Shown here: piece by piece, positions 21,973 through 31,919 of the stretch
Numbering within the stretch: position 1 is the first letter of the stretch
Layout of the letters: every line of letters begins with the position of its first letter
NCBI GenBank assembly: GCA_964360835.1
Contig: CAYHYG010000007.1
Location: 1-36,880, forward strand
Source: CAYHYG01 sp964360835
GTDB lineage: Bacteria > Patescibacteriota > Patescibacteriia > UBA1558 > 2-01-FULL-52-15
Length of the DNA: 36,880 bases
Direction: 5' to 3'
Position numbers and translations under genes: made by a program
Notes under the pieces: generated by a model
The model's input: only the letters and a program-made list of their open reading frames with translations
Databases searched by the model: none
Told to the model about the DNA's origin: nothing

Positions 21973-24411
21973 ATGTTTGATTTGTTACACAGTATCAATA
22001 AGGACCGAATATACCTGTATCTATTCCGTGGTCTGGCCATAGCCAGTCCATTGGTTTTATGGTTGTATCGGGGAGATATGCTTTTATCAATGGCAGTGAC
22101 CAGGAATTTTGCGTTTCGGATCATTGTCGATATTCTGGTCTTGCTGTATGTCTTAATCTTTATCAATAATACCTCGTATCGCCCGCGAATCTCCCTTTCC
22201 TTTATCTTGATGGTGGGAATTTGGGTGTTGTATTTAGTTTCCAGTCTGGTAAATAATTCTTTTTTATGGAGCTTTTGGGGTGATTATACCCGTATGGATG
22301 GGCTTTTGGGCATGGGACATCTCATCGCTTACTGGTACGTTTTGACACAGGTTTTTCGGGAGGAACGTGAATGGCATATGTTTTGGCAGGTGGTCATTTT
22401 CGTCGGTTTTGGCTCTGGTCTGGTGGCTTTGAGTCAGGCACTGGGCAGGCCTTTACTTATAGAAACCAGCGGGGGCTTGAGGTCAACTTCGCTTTTTGGT
22501 AACGCCGCGTATTATTCTTTTTTTCAAATCACCACCATATTTCTGTCATTGATTATTGCCAGACAAAAAAGACACACCGGTTATTCTTTTTTTCTGATTC
22601 TCTTAATCGCCGCCCTCGTTTCTCTGACGGGTTATGAGATCTTCAGCCAGCTCTGGCTAGATCAGGCCGGTCCTTTGCTGGTCATTGCTGGTAATATCTA
22701 CATGCTGTGTCTCTGTGCGCTAATTTTTTTGTATGCTTTAATGTATCACTATCAGCGCAGAGAGTATCAACGTCGATTATTGTTTACATTGCTAATATTG
22801 GTACAGGTCATGGGTCTGGTGTCGAGTTTTTCTAAGGCGACTATCTTGGCTTTATTTATCGGACTATTTGTAGTGGCGGTCACAGAAGTGATGCGCTGGC
22901 GTAGAGGGTTATTGTTACGCGTATCATTGGCGTTGGTCATGCTGATCGGCATCATTACCATTGGTCCGGGTGCTTATTCACTAATGTTGGGAGAGTCAGT
23001 GCAATGGAATCCCCTCATCACTATTCAGAGCATTGCTAATTCTGTCAGCAGTGAACATCGTCAAGAGGTCTGGGGCTCGGCGGAAAAGTCATTTTCTCAG
23101 AAGTCTATAGTTGGCTGGGGTCTAAATAATTTTGATTTAGCTTTTGAGCGAAATTATCCAGAAAAAGTCTACGACAACTTTAATTCACCACTTTGGTATG
23201 ACAAAGCTCATAATTTGCTGTGGCAACATGCGGTTGAAGGAGGTTTGAGTGTTATAATTCTCGGCATTATTTTCTTCTGGTTGACCTTTAGACACCTACT
23301 CCGATGGTTACGCAGAACGAGACAAGAATTAATGTTACCCTTATGGCTAGGTTTTTTCACTAGTTATTTACTGGTCTGCTTGGTTTATTTTGACACCTTG
23401 AATAACGCCTTGCCATTTGTGGCTATGCTTGCCTGGATTGAGACACAACGTCGAGATTACGATCACAAACGGAATTATGGATTATCATTGTCCTTAGGTA
23501 TTCGTTCGGCTTCCTTGACTTTGATATTAGTCTTGATCACCGGTCTGTTTATGTATAATTTTCATTGGCGTTCTTGGCAGGCCAACCAACAGGTCACTAC
23601 GATTCTGCAACGGGCAAGGATGAATCCGACGAGCGTTTCGGCCGCTGAGCTAGATAGATTAGATGTCATTATCAATCATGCTCCGACCCTAGGTAAGAGC
23701 GACTTACGTAGTCAGTATGCCACCTTGGTCAGCGATTATATGTTACAGGCCGGCGAAGGCAGGGAGTTGTTACCCTTATATATTGCACAAGCACAGGATC
23801 ATCTGAAAAAAAATATGCAGAAACGTCCGTTTATGTCGCGTTCAGCAGTAGAGCTGATGAATTTTGATTTATTGGCCGGACGTATCGATAGCAGTTATTG
23901 GGATTATGGACAAGCTCTAGCGGTCCAGGTCTTGGATCAATATCCAGAGCGGATACATCTCATGTATCTTTTGGGTCGCTTTTATATATTACGTGGACAT
24001 CCGGAAGAAGGCCTGGCCTATTTTCAACAAGCAGTAGATCGGCGTCCTGAAATATTTGATACTCATTTCAATTATTATAAGCAGATTGCCACACTACGAA
24101 ATGATCAGGAGGTAGAAATTTATTTCAATGATAAATTGCTTCAATTCAGAGCGAGTGATATTTTTGAAACTATACGTTTTGATCTGGCTATTCAGCGGCC
24201 TGACCGAGCGTTGGCACATTTGCGTCTCATAGAAACACCCGAGCTCAGAGAGCGCTCGAGTGAATTATGGCAATTGTATTCTTTAGCCTATTTTCAGTTA
24301 GATGACATTGAACGATCAGTACAGACAGCACAGTTAGCCTTGATCATCAACCCGGACTTGCTGCCGGTTTTTCAGAGTTATCTAGCCGCCTTTATGGATC
24401 GCTCAGAATAA
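21973..24411 (+). CDS. Second Wzy/O-antigen-ligase-like protein with TPR tail (812 aa)
   Basis: A paralogue of the gene at 17830. About 12 membrane helices, then the same loop in diverged form: EVWGSAEKSFSQKSIVGWG and LWYDKAHNLLWQHAVEGG. The C-terminal third (about 545-812) is TPR-like, for example LYLLGRFYILRGHPEEGLAYFQQAVDRRPE in pattern. One of the two copies may act as polymerase and the other as ligase; sequence alone does not say which. Its start is eight bases after the GT39 stop, and its end overlaps the convergent GT4 gene by nine bases. Confidence 0.87.
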   Translation: MFDLLHSINKDRIYLYLFRGLAIASPLVLWLYRGDMLLSMAVTRNFAFRIIVDILVLLYVLIFINNTSYRPRISLSFILMVGIWVLYLVSSLVNNSFLWSFWGDYTRMDGLLGMGHLIAYWYVLTQVFREEREWHMFWQVVIFVGFGSGLVALSQALGRPLLIETSGGLRSTSLFGNAAYYSFFQITTIFLSLIIARQKRHTGYSFFLILLIAALVSLTGYEIFSQLWLDQAGPLLVIAGNIYMLCLCALIFLYALMYHYQRREYQRRLLFTLLILVQVMGLVSSFSKATILALFIGLFVVAVTEVMRWRRGLLLRVSLALVMLIGIITIGPGAYSLMLGESVQWNPLITIQSIANSVSSEHRQEVWGSAEKSFSQKSIVGWGLNNFDLAFERNYPEKVYDNFNSPLWYDKAHNLLWQHAVEGGLSVIILGIIFFWLTFRHLLRWLRRTRQELMLPLWLGFFTSYLLVCLVYFDTLNNALPFVAMLAWIETQRRDYDHKRNYGLSLSLGIRSASLTLILVLITGLFMYNFHWRSWQANQQVTTILQRARMNPTSVSAAELDRLDVIINHAPTLGKSDLRSQYATLVSDYMLQAGEGRELLPLYIAQAQDHLKKNMQKRPFMSRSAVELMNFDLLAGRIDSSYWDYGQALAVQVLDQYPERIHLMYLLGRFYILRGHPEEGLAYFQQAVDRRPEIFDTHFNYYKQIATLRNDQEVEIYFNDKLLQFRASDIFETIRFDLAIQRPDRALAHLRLIETPELRERSSELWQLYSLAYFQLDDIERSVQTAQLALIINPDLLPVFQSYLAAFMDRSE

Positions 24412-25551
24412 CCGCTCATATAAAGCTTCGGTTTGTTGTAGCATGCTTTGTATCGAAAATTCATTGAAGACTTTACCATTTAGCGCTCGCGCATAAGTTG
24501 AAGCTTGTGCTGGTTGTTCAACTAAAGATTGAATAGCCTGCGCCAAAGCTTTGGGATCTCCGACCTCTACTAGGAGGCCAGTTTTTTTGTCTTCAATAAT
24601 TTCTGGGATACCACCTACACGGGTAGCTACGCAGGCGAGTGATGTCTGACCTGCTTCCAATAAAGCGTAGGGCAATCCTTCCTTGATCGAACTTAAAGCA
24701 AAAAGATTGAAAGCCGGTAAGTATTGGCTGGCATTTTTTTTGGCACCGAGTAAAAATACTCTTTGCTCCAAATGCTCCGTCGTAATCAACTCTTGTAAAT
24801 GTGTCGTCTCAGTCCCATCGCCAATGATAGCCAAGCTGAGAGAAGGGGGATGAATGGTAAAGGCTTTAATCATGGTGCCTAAATCTTTGGTGGGATAATG
24901 GGAAGCAATGCTACCGACGATGATTCCTTCGGGTTGCAATCCCAATGCTTGGCGTGCTTCTGTCATTGATAGCTTTTGAGTCATTGTCGGCAGGCCAAGA
25001 TGAATGACAAAGATTTTATTGGCTTTGATTCCGGCTGCTGTGGCAGTCTGCTTGTCAAAGTGCGAAACAGCGATAATAGCATGTTTCCAGGAGGCGGACA
25101 TCCGTTCCAGAAAAATATAGAACTTTTTTTTGGCTTTCGACATCGGTTCGTTGAAGACAAATCCATGCGCCGTATAGATCACACGTATATGGGAAGCATA
25201 CGGATTGAGATTATAAAGGAAAGCCGCGATTGCCCCGATAAAGCCAGCCATTGAACTATTGATATGCAACAAATCAGGTTTCTGACGCTTCAAAAATTTA
25301 TAGATTTCCATGAGACCCACAGCATTGGCGGCTGGGTCAACAGCCCGTCGTAAGGAAGGTATAATTTCGACACGTAAATCACGTTTTTGGACCTGATTAA
25401 AAAAATCTGGGTCCTGATTATTTTTCTCACCGACCGCAAGGACGACCTGATTGTTTTTCTGGAAGTGACTAGCTAGATCGAGGACATAGCGTTGGGCACC
25501 GCCATACTTACTCTGGGTTATGAGGTAGGCAATTTTCTTATTTTTCAGCAT
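24403..25551 (-). CDS. GT4-family glycosyltransferase (382 aa)
   Basis: A cytoplasmic GT-B retaining glycosyltransferase. The N-terminal nucleotide-like fold starts KIAYLITQSKYGGAQRYVLDLA, including the glycine-rich GGAQRY acceptor loop. The C-terminal part has GSIASHYPTKDLGTMIKAF, LAIIGDGTE and the GT4 signature SIKEGLPYALLEAGQTSLACVATRVGGIPEII with the usual E-x7-E pair. It would add a sugar from a nucleotide donor to a lipid-linked acceptor. It is the only glycosyltransferase here on the minus strand, so it is expressed separately. Confidence 0.9.
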   Translation of the reverse strand: MLKNKKIAYLITQSKYGGAQRYVLDLASHFQKNNQVVLAVGEKNNQDPDFFNQVQKRDLRVEIIPSLRRAVDPAANAVGLMEIYKFLKRQKPDLLHINSSMAGFIGAIAAFLYNLNPYASHIRVIYTAHGFVFNEPMSKAKKKFYIFLERMSASWKHAIIAVSHFDKQTATAAGIKANKIFVIHLGLPTMTQKLSMTEARQALGLQPEGIIVGSIASHYPTKDLGTMIKAFTIHPPSLSLAIIGDGTETTHLQELITTEHLEQRVFLLGAKKNASQYLPAFNLFALSSIKEGLPYALLEAGQTSLACVATRVGGIPEIIEDKKTGLLVEVGDPKALAQAIQSLVEQPAQASTYARALNGKVFNEFSIQSMLQQTEALYERLF

Positions 25552-25572
25552 AATATAGATGTTAGCAAAATC

Positions 25573-25601
25573 TTGAAAAAAATCACTTAATTTGTTATAA
25601 T
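25573..25601 (+). promoter_or_regulatory. Promoter of the main GT4 operon
   Basis: TTGAAA (25573-25578), a 17-bp spacer and TATAAT (25596-25601) form a near-perfect sigma-70 type promoter about 38 bases before the ATG at 25640. It lies between divergent glycosyltransferase genes and should drive the overlapping run of genes up to 31914 or beyond. Confidence 0.75.
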
Positions 25602-25639
25602 CCTACCGTATCAACGGCAGATATTCAAGCCAAAACCCC

Positions 25640-26830
25640 ATGCTGGCGCGATCTCTTCCGACTAATATTGCCATTGCTATGCCTGGGTCAATCATCATTT
25701 TTTCGCTAACCTTTCACCCTTTTGTCGGTGGTGCGGAGGTTGCTATCAAGGAGATAACAGCGCGATTACCTGATCGCCGTTTTTTGCTTATCACGGCCCG
25801 TTTACGATCCGATTTATCACAAACTGAGCAGATTGGCTCTAATCTTAGCATTTTTCGGGTCGGAAAGGGGCACTGGAGTGATAAGTACCTTTATCCTTGG
25901 TATGCCACACGGCAGGCGCGTCAGCTGATACGTCAGCAACCGGTATTTCTCTGCTGGGCTATGATGGCTAATTATGCCTTGATAGCTGCATATTTTGCTT
26001 GCTTTGGTACCAAAAATCGATACCTACTAACGGAGCAAAGTGGAGACAGCGACTCTTTTATTAGAAATAGAACTTGGTTCTGGGCTCCACTGTATCGACT
26101 GATGTACCGTCGGGCAGTAGGTGTGCAGTCCATTTCCAAAAGTTTGGCTGTGCGGGCACGTCAGATGGGTTTCAGAGGTGAACCGCAGATTATTCCTAAC
26201 GGAGTTGATCTGACTGTTTTCTGTCCCATTCAATCGGATGAAAGAACTGAACAGCGGCAACGATTGGGCTATCAACCCGAGCAGGTCGTTATTGTCACGA
26301 CCAGCCGATTAGTTTTCAAAAATGCTATAGACGATCTGTTGCAGGCAATGAATATCGCTATTTATAAAATGGGACTCAATCTTTCCTTAGCTATTGTCGG
26401 CGACGGAGCAGAGCGCAAAAAATTAGAATTTTTGACTGAACGATTGGGCCTTGTCGAAAGAGTTCGTTTTTTTGGTCATCTAGATCAACCAGAGACGGTG
26501 AAAATTATGCAGGCCTCTGATATTTTCTGTCGTCCTAGTCGCAGTGAAGGTTTAGGTAATTCATTTCTCGAAGCTATGGCAATGGGATTACCGATTATCG
26601 CTACTGAAGTCGGTGGTATTGTAGATTTTTTACGCGTCGGTGAAAATGGTCTGAGCTGCCAGCCGGATAAGCCAGCCAGCATCGCGCAAGCTATAGAGAT
26701 CCTTAGTAAAAATTCAGAGGAGCAAATTCGTCTGGGTCAGAACGGGCAGTCATTGGTCAGGCAAACGTATGATTGGGATCAGGTGAGCAGACAAATGGAT
26801 AATTTATTTGCAGTCTATGTCAAAGATTAA
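25640..26830 (+). CDS. GT4-family glycosyltransferase (396 aa)
   Basis: First gene of the overlapping glycosyltransferase run. The GT-B N-domain begins IIIFSLTFHPFVGGAEVAIKEIT (GGAE loop); the C-domain has TSRLVFKNAIDDLLQAM, LAIVGDGAERKKLE and SRSEGLGNSFLEAMAMGLPIIATEVGG with the GT4 E-x7-E pair. ATG 25640 gives a short extra N-terminus; an ATG at 25679 directly before the first beta strand is also possible. Neither has a Shine-Dalgarno site. The sugar and linkage cannot be told. Confidence 0.9.
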   Translation: MLARSLPTNIAIAMPGSIIIFSLTFHPFVGGAEVAIKEITARLPDRRFLLITARLRSDLSQTEQIGSNLSIFRVGKGHWSDKYLYPWYATRQARQLIRQQPVFLCWAMMANYALIAAYFACFGTKNRYLLTEQSGDSDSFIRNRTWFWAPLYRLMYRRAVGVQSISKSLAVRARQMGFRGEPQIIPNGVDLTVFCPIQSDERTEQRQRLGYQPEQVVIVTTSRLVFKNAIDDLLQAMNIAIYKMGLNLSLAIVGDGAERKKLEFLTERLGLVERVRFFGHLDQPETVKIMQASDIFCRPSRSEGLGNSFLEAMAMGLPIIATEVGGIVDFLRVGENGLSCQPDKPASIAQAIEILSKNSEEQIRLGQNGQSLVRQTYDWDQVSRQMDNLFAVYVKD

Positions 26831-27926
26831 GAAAATTATTGTGGCTAGCGGTACCTACGGTACAGAGCCTTCTGGACAAGCAACCTTTGCACAGAACTTT
26901 ATGCGAGAGTACGGCGCCAAGCATCCAGACGTTGAGATAATTCAGGTTGTCTATGGTTCGGCGGAATCCGGCGATCGACTCTTTTATGTCAGGCGCGGTG
27001 TCTGGAGATTTGTCAGATATTTCGTGATCTTGATGAAACTTCAAAACAAGGAGACACTATTTTTTGCCCAGGATTTAATCTCCTCCGGTCTGCCGGCGGC
27101 TTTTGCCTCTTGGCTTAGCGGACGACGACTAGTTATTCGTCTGGGTGGAGATTTCCTCTGGGAGAAAATGTTGCAGGCAAAAAAGACTACGGTACCGCTA
27201 GAAGAGTATTATCAGCAAGAGAAAAGTATTCAGGAAAGAATATTTTTGTTTATATATCGTTTGGTTTTGGCGCGAGCACGTCAGGTTGTCTTTAATACTG
27301 CCTGGCAGAGAGATCTCTATTGTCAGATTTTCGCTTTGAATAAACAGAAAACCTCAGTCATCGAAAATGTGATTGATCTGGTAGCTACGCCGCTGGATGT
27401 ACCCTCTGTACCAACCCAGACCAGAACCTTTGTCTTCATTGGGCGACTAATCGTGATGAAAAATTTGCGTCGGCTGATCAGCGCTTTTGGTCTATTGACA
27501 CAGCCTGATGCACGATTGGCCATCTACGGCCATGGACCTGAGCTCAAAATTTTGAAAGTTCTATCAGCTGACGATAGTCGTATTAGTGTCCATGGTCCAG
27601 TACAAGGAGCAGAGAAAGAGCGGATCATCAATCAGGCTGATGTCATTACCAACGTCTCGTTAACGGATATTCACCCACACTTTGTACTGGAGGCCATAGC
27701 TCATGGTAAGCCGGTCATCCTGACCAAAAATAGCTATTTACCGGAGTCTATCCGCAATGTTTGCCACCTTGTTGATCCTTTGGATCTGGGACAGATTACC
27801 CGAGCCATGGAGCATTATATGTCGGAGACAGCTTTGCAGACTGCGCGGGAAGCTATTTTAGTGGTACAGATACCAGCCGATTGGCCGGCCGCCATTAGAG
27901 CCTATGAAGGGATTTTTTCTTTATGA
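26817..27926 (+). CDS. GT4-family glycosyltransferase (369 aa)
   Basis: GT-B fold enzyme. The N-domain starts KKIIVASGTYGTEPSGQATFAQNF; the C-domain has FIGRLIVMKNLRRLISAF, LAIYGHGPELKIL and VSLTDIHPHFVLEAIAHGKPVILT. The first Glu of the usual E-x7-E pair is replaced (DIHPHFVLE), so donor binding may differ slightly. I chose ATG 26817, overlapping the previous gene by 14 bases, over an in-frame TTG at 26808. Confidence 0.87.
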   Translation: MSKIKKIIVASGTYGTEPSGQATFAQNFMREYGAKHPDVEIIQVVYGSAESGDRLFYVRRGVWRFVRYFVILMKLQNKETLFFAQDLISSGLPAAFASWLSGRRLVIRLGGDFLWEKMLQAKKTTVPLEEYYQQEKSIQERIFLFIYRLVLARARQVVFNTAWQRDLYCQIFALNKQKTSVIENVIDLVATPLDVPSVPTQTRTFVFIGRLIVMKNLRRLISAFGLLTQPDARLAIYGHGPELKILKVLSADDSRISVHGPVQGAEKERIINQADVITNVSLTDIHPHFVLEAIAHGKPVILTKNSYLPESIRNVCHLVDPLDLGQITRAMEHYMSETALQTAREAILVVQIPADWPAAIRAYEGIFSL

Positions 27927-29047
27927 ATATTGTAACGTTAGGTAGTGATAAATCACTAGTTGGCGCGCCTGCTCTCGGTGATGCGGTGGATCGTCATGCT
28001 TCATACGGGATCCACGTAGGACGACTGGATGTTATCGTTTACACCAATCGTCGCGAGCAACGAAAAGTATTTCCTATCTCAGCCAATGTTATGGGCTATC
28101 CGACTAATTCCCTGAACAAAGTAATGTTTTGGTTTGACGCTGCCAGAATTTTCCGTGAAATTTATAAACAGCGAAAAGTTGATATCGTTGTTTGTCAGGA
28201 TCCGTTTGTCTTTGGTTTGCTGGGAGTTTATTTAAAATACAGATACAAATGTAAGCTGCAGATAAATTTTCATGGAGATTTCTGGTCTAATCAAAATTGG
28301 CGTCAGGAGTCATGGCTTAATCCGTGGTTCGAACGCCTTTCACGATTTACCGTTAAGCAAGCAGATGCCATACGATCCGTCTCGACGCCCATTGCCGCTA
28401 AACTCCAAGCCTTCGGCGTTCCGAGCGATCGTCTGCACGTCATACCGACTCCGGTGCAGAAACCGCAAGCTCAAGGAACAATTAAACACTATCAGCTGGG
28501 ATTTAGATACCTTGTCTCGGATGTCAGATTGGTCGTGACCAAGAATATTTTTTTCATGATTGACGTTTTCGCTTCACTGCGACAGAAGCACCCAGAATTT
28601 AAATTATGGATTATCGGCGATGGACCGTTACGTCCAGATATTGAAAAATATATTCAGCAAAAGTCTTTGACCGACAGCGTCTATTGTCTCGGTCTGATCC
28701 CGCATGATGAGCTGGGTCTCTATTTTCAGAAAGCCGAAGCTCAATTATTATTCTCTACTCATGAGAGCTTCGGTAAAGTAATCATCGAGGCCGGTTTATG
28801 GCACTGTCCCACGGTTGCTACGGCTACGACTGGAGCTACCAGCATTATTCGTCCCAATAGTACCGGTATTTTGATACCACACAATGATGCGTCGGCCGCT
28901 ATGACTGCTATTGAGAGTATTATTAGCAATCAGGAAACCAGACAGCGTCTGGGACGAGCGGCGGCTGAAGATTATGGACAACGCTTTGAGCGACAGGCGA
29001 TCATGACTAAAATTATTAATCTTTGGAAATCCTTAGCACGGCTATGA
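27923..29047 (+). CDS. GT4-family glycosyltransferase (374 aa)
   Basis: GT-B enzyme joined to the previous gene by an ATGA overlap. The C-domain is typical: VTKNIFFMIDVFASL, LWIIGDGPLRPDIEKYI and STHESFGKVIIEAGLWHCPTVATATTGATS with the E-x7-E pair (ESFGKVIIE). The N-domain includes INFHGDFW. The donor and acceptor sugars are unknown. Confidence 0.9.
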   Translation: MNIVTLGSDKSLVGAPALGDAVDRHASYGIHVGRLDVIVYTNRREQRKVFPISANVMGYPTNSLNKVMFWFDAARIFREIYKQRKVDIVVCQDPFVFGLLGVYLKYRYKCKLQINFHGDFWSNQNWRQESWLNPWFERLSRFTVKQADAIRSVSTPIAAKLQAFGVPSDRLHVIPTPVQKPQAQGTIKHYQLGFRYLVSDVRLVVTKNIFFMIDVFASLRQKHPEFKLWIIGDGPLRPDIEKYIQQKSLTDSVYCLGLIPHDELGLYFQKAEAQLLFSTHESFGKVIIEAGLWHCPTVATATTGATSIIRPNSTGILIPHNDASAAMTAIESIISNQETRQRLGRAAAEDYGQRFERQAIMTKIINLWKSLARL

Positions 29048-30105
29048 AGCTATTATTCATAACGCGAAAAGTTGATCGTGCCGACGCCGTAGCGGGGTTT
29101 AGTTATGGCTGGGTCAAAGCTCTGGCTCGTCAGGCTGAGCAGGTCAATGTCATTTGTCTGCAAAAAGGTGATGCTAGTGGTCTGCCAGCCAATGTCGAAG
29201 TCTATTCATTGGGCAAGGAGCGTGGGACAAATCGTTGGCAGCGCTTTTGGATTTTTCAAAAGTTGGCCGGTGCTTTGATTCATGAGACAGATGGCATATT
29301 AGCTCACCAAAATCCTGAATACGGTTTGTTGATAGCGCCATGGGCCAAAGTCAAGCGTAAACCGCTCTTCATGTGGTATGTGCACAAGTCGGTAAGCTGG
29401 AAAGTTAAACTACTAAATCTATTTGTCACTGCTTTTATTACAGCCTCGAAGGAAAGTTTGAGATTACAGACCAAGAAAAAAATTATCCTTCATCATGGCA
29501 TAGATACAGAAATTTTGACCTTCAAACCCAAGGCACTGAGTGATACTTTTCGTATCCTGTCGGTCAGCCGCCTGAGCCCTAGCAAACGGTTGGAAATGAT
29601 TATAGAAGCGGTGTCACGTTTGAAAGCGGCTGAGCCAGATTTGAATCTACGTCTGAAAATTGTGGGAGAGCCCGTGATGGCGGCAGATTTTGCTTACGTC
29701 GACAGTTTGCGAATTTTGGTCAGGAAACTCGGTTTAGAGTCGACCGTAGAATTTTCCGGTCCTATAGCGCATCAGGATATCGGCGCTGTGTATCATGAAG
29801 CCGATCTGATGATCAATTGCAGTCAGACCGGGAGTCTGGATAAAGCCGTGCTGGAAGCCATGGCCTGTGGTACTATCGTTCTTACTGCTAATGAAGCTTT
29901 TCGGTCATTTTTCAAAAATGTCGGGATGAATCTCTACGCTGAAAATGTGGATGCTTTCTTGCAAAAAATCCGCCAGATCATTTCGCTTGATAACCGATTG
30001 CCAATTCAGACTGAATTGCGTCGGTTGATTGAGCGTGAGCACAATCTGGAACATTTAGCTTCAGCTATTATCAGACGATTTCCTTTATATGAGCACAAAC
30101 GTTAA
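29044..30105 (+). CDS. GT4-family glycosyltransferase (353 aa)
   Basis: GT-B enzyme beginning MKLLFITRKVDRADAVAGFSYGWV at the ATG overlapping the previous stop (ATGA-type). The C-domain shows VSRLSPSKRLEMIIEAV, VEFSGPIAHQDIGAVYHEADLMINCS and QTGSLDKAVLEAMACGTIVLT. The first Glu of the signature is replaced by Gly (TGSLDKAVLE), a deviation shared in type with the 26817 gene. An upstream in-frame TTG at 29023 was rejected. Confidence 0.87.
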   Translation: MKLLFITRKVDRADAVAGFSYGWVKALARQAEQVNVICLQKGDASGLPANVEVYSLGKERGTNRWQRFWIFQKLAGALIHETDGILAHQNPEYGLLIAPWAKVKRKPLFMWYVHKSVSWKVKLLNLFVTAFITASKESLRLQTKKKIILHHGIDTEILTFKPKALSDTFRILSVSRLSPSKRLEMIIEAVSRLKAAEPDLNLRLKIVGEPVMAADFAYVDSLRILVRKLGLESTVEFSGPIAHQDIGAVYHEADLMINCSQTGSLDKAVLEAMACGTIVLTANEAFRSFFKNVGMNLYAENVDAFLQKIRQIISLDNRLPIQTELRRLIEREHNLEHLASAIIRRFPLYEHKR

Positions 30106-30781
30106 ATTAGTACCGCTTAAATTATCTGATTATATTACCTTGCTTCGAGAATCGTTCCGTGGCAAAGGAACAGGGCGGACATTGTCTAATTTACAGATCT
30201 CGGAGTATTATTTGTCTGGGACTGTCCTAGATCTTGGGTCCAAAAGTAATCGAATGAGCTATAATCGTTTCCTGCGATACGATCCGGCGATGAAGTTGAT
30301 TCATACAGATATGGAGACTGACGAAAATAGTGAAGTCATTAAGCTTGACCTGGAACAACCATTTAATCTGGCGGATCAGAGTTTTGATGTGGTCCTGTGT
30401 TTCAACACTTTAGAGCATATATATAATCATCGCAACGTGATGACTGAGGTCTGGCGTATCCTCAGGCCCGGCGGACGATTGTACCTATCTGTTCCTTTTT
30501 TGACGCGATACCACAAGGATCCGCATGATTATTGGCGTTATACTTATGAGACATTGGAGTTTCTGGCGCATGAGGCTGGTTTTCAGCAGGCAGAAGTGAC
30601 AGCCTTGGTCGTCGGTCCATTTACCACCGCATTCAGCCTATGGTACGGCTGGCTACCAGGTTGGCTTCGACCTCTTTTTTTGGCACCGCATCTTGCTTTG
30701 GATGTAATAATGCGTCTCTTGCGGCCAAAATTTATTTCTGATTACGCCGAGAGTTATTTCCTGGTAGCTACAAAATCATGA
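30089..30781 (+). CDS. Class I SAM-dependent methyltransferase (230 aa)
   Basis: Methyltransferase_11-type fold. Motif I is GTVLDLGSKSNRMSY (with Ser-Lys instead of the glycine-rich GxGxG), then the acidic LIHTDMETDE, and DVVLCFNTLEHIYNHRNVMTEVWRILRPGGRLYLSVPFL is clearly motifs post-I to III. Probably methylates a sugar or caps the glycan chain. It overlaps the previous gene by 17 bases and the next by four (ATGA). Confidence 0.87.
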   Translation: MSTNVKLVPLKLSDYITLLRESFRGKGTGRTLSNLQISEYYLSGTVLDLGSKSNRMSYNRFLRYDPAMKLIHTDMETDENSEVIKLDLEQPFNLADQSFDVVLCFNTLEHIYNHRNVMTEVWRILRPGGRLYLSVPFLTRYHKDPHDYWRYTYETLEFLAHEAGFQQAEVTALVVGPFTTAFSLWYGWLPGWLRPLFLAPHLALDVIMRLLRPKFISDYAESYFLVATKS

Positions 30782-31914
30782 AGACGATAAACTCTATAGC
30801 TTTTTTTAGTGATAATTTTCCCCCTAGAGTCGGAGGCGTATCAACCTTTAGCTATCAGTTGGCTTTTTACTTTCATCAGTATAGACCTGATTTGAAAGTT
30901 ATGATGAATGTTTTTGATAGAAAGAAATACACCTTTGAGTCATCTTTGCCCATGACTTTTCCTTTGCAGAGATATCGGACACCAAAGCGCTGGCAACAGT
31001 TTATCTCAACACTTAGAGCATGTTGGCGATGCAGAAAATATGATGTGTTTCACGTGACCACTTTATTTCCTGAGGCAGGATTTGTGGCTCTGGCTTGTCT
31101 GCTTTTGGGAAAGAAATTTTTCCTGACTGTCTATGGTACGGAAGTAGTGACCCGTCGCGGGAGCCGTTTGACTAAATGGTTGAAGAGGTTTGCCCTTAGC
31201 TGTGCTACTGCTGTCTTGTCTTTCAGTAAGGCTACCGCTGCAGCCATGCATCAGCAATTTCCGCTGACAAAGATCAAGACGGTCGTTATTTATCCGGGAA
31301 TTCAACAGCCAAAAGTTACGAACAGGGCTACGCTGAGGAGTAGAATTGGTTTTGCTGATGATGACATTGTTGTACTTTTTGTTGGTCGGTTTGTTAAACG
31401 AAAAGGTGCGGCGGATTTAATCCAGGCTATAGCTCTCTGCTCAAATAAAAAGATTAAAGCACTTCTCGTCGGCAATGGTGAAGAAATGGCCGAGTTGAGG
31501 CAATTAACGACCGAGCTGAATTTAGATGATAGGATTATTTTCACCGGATCAGTACCTTTTGAAACAGTTGGAGATTACTATCAAGCCAGTGATATATTCA
31601 CCATGCCTTCATTCTTTGAATCCGGAGAAGAAGACGTCGAGGGTTTGGGCTTGGTTTATCTAGAAGCTCAGAGTTTGGGTCTGCCGGTCATCGGTACTAC
31701 GAGCGGCGGTATTCCGGAGGCTATTGCAGATGGCCGATCAGGTTATGTTATTCCTGAGCGTGATGTCGCACGTTTGGCTGAGTGTATTAGAATTTTATCT
31801 ACAAACAAGGATCTCTATGAGAAAATGTCCGAAAATGCTAGAATCTTTGTCAAAGAATCATTTAGTTGGATGCAGACCGTTGAGGGTCACGAAAAGATTT
31901 ATAGTAACGCATAA
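30778..31914 (+). CDS. GT4-family glycosyltransferase (378 aa)
   Basis: GT-B enzyme; the N-domain FFSDNFPPRVGGVSTFSYQLA has the GGVSTF loop typical of GT4. The C-domain has VLFVGRFVKRKGAADLIQAI, ALLVGNGEEMAEL, SDIFTMPSFFESGEEDVEGLGLVYLEAQSLGLPVIGTTSGGIPEAI. The signature carries a small insert (EEDVEG), as seen in PimB-like mannosyltransferases. Together with gmd downstream, a mannose-type donor is possible but not shown. Confidence 0.9.
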   Translation: MKTINSIAFFSDNFPPRVGGVSTFSYQLAFYFHQYRPDLKVMMNVFDRKKYTFESSLPMTFPLQRYRTPKRWQQFISTLRACWRCRKYDVFHVTTLFPEAGFVALACLLLGKKFFLTVYGTEVVTRRGSRLTKWLKRFALSCATAVLSFSKATAAAMHQQFPLTKIKTVVIYPGIQQPKVTNRATLRSRIGFADDDIVVLFVGRFVKRKGAADLIQAIALCSNKKIKALLVGNGEEMAELRQLTTELNLDDRIIFTGSVPFETVGDYYQASDIFTMPSFFESGEEDVEGLGLVYLEAQSLGLPVIGTTSGGIPEAIADGRSGYVIPERDVARLAECIRILSTNKDLYEKMSENARIFVKESFSWMQTVEGHEKIYSNA

Positions 31915-31919
31915 AATAT

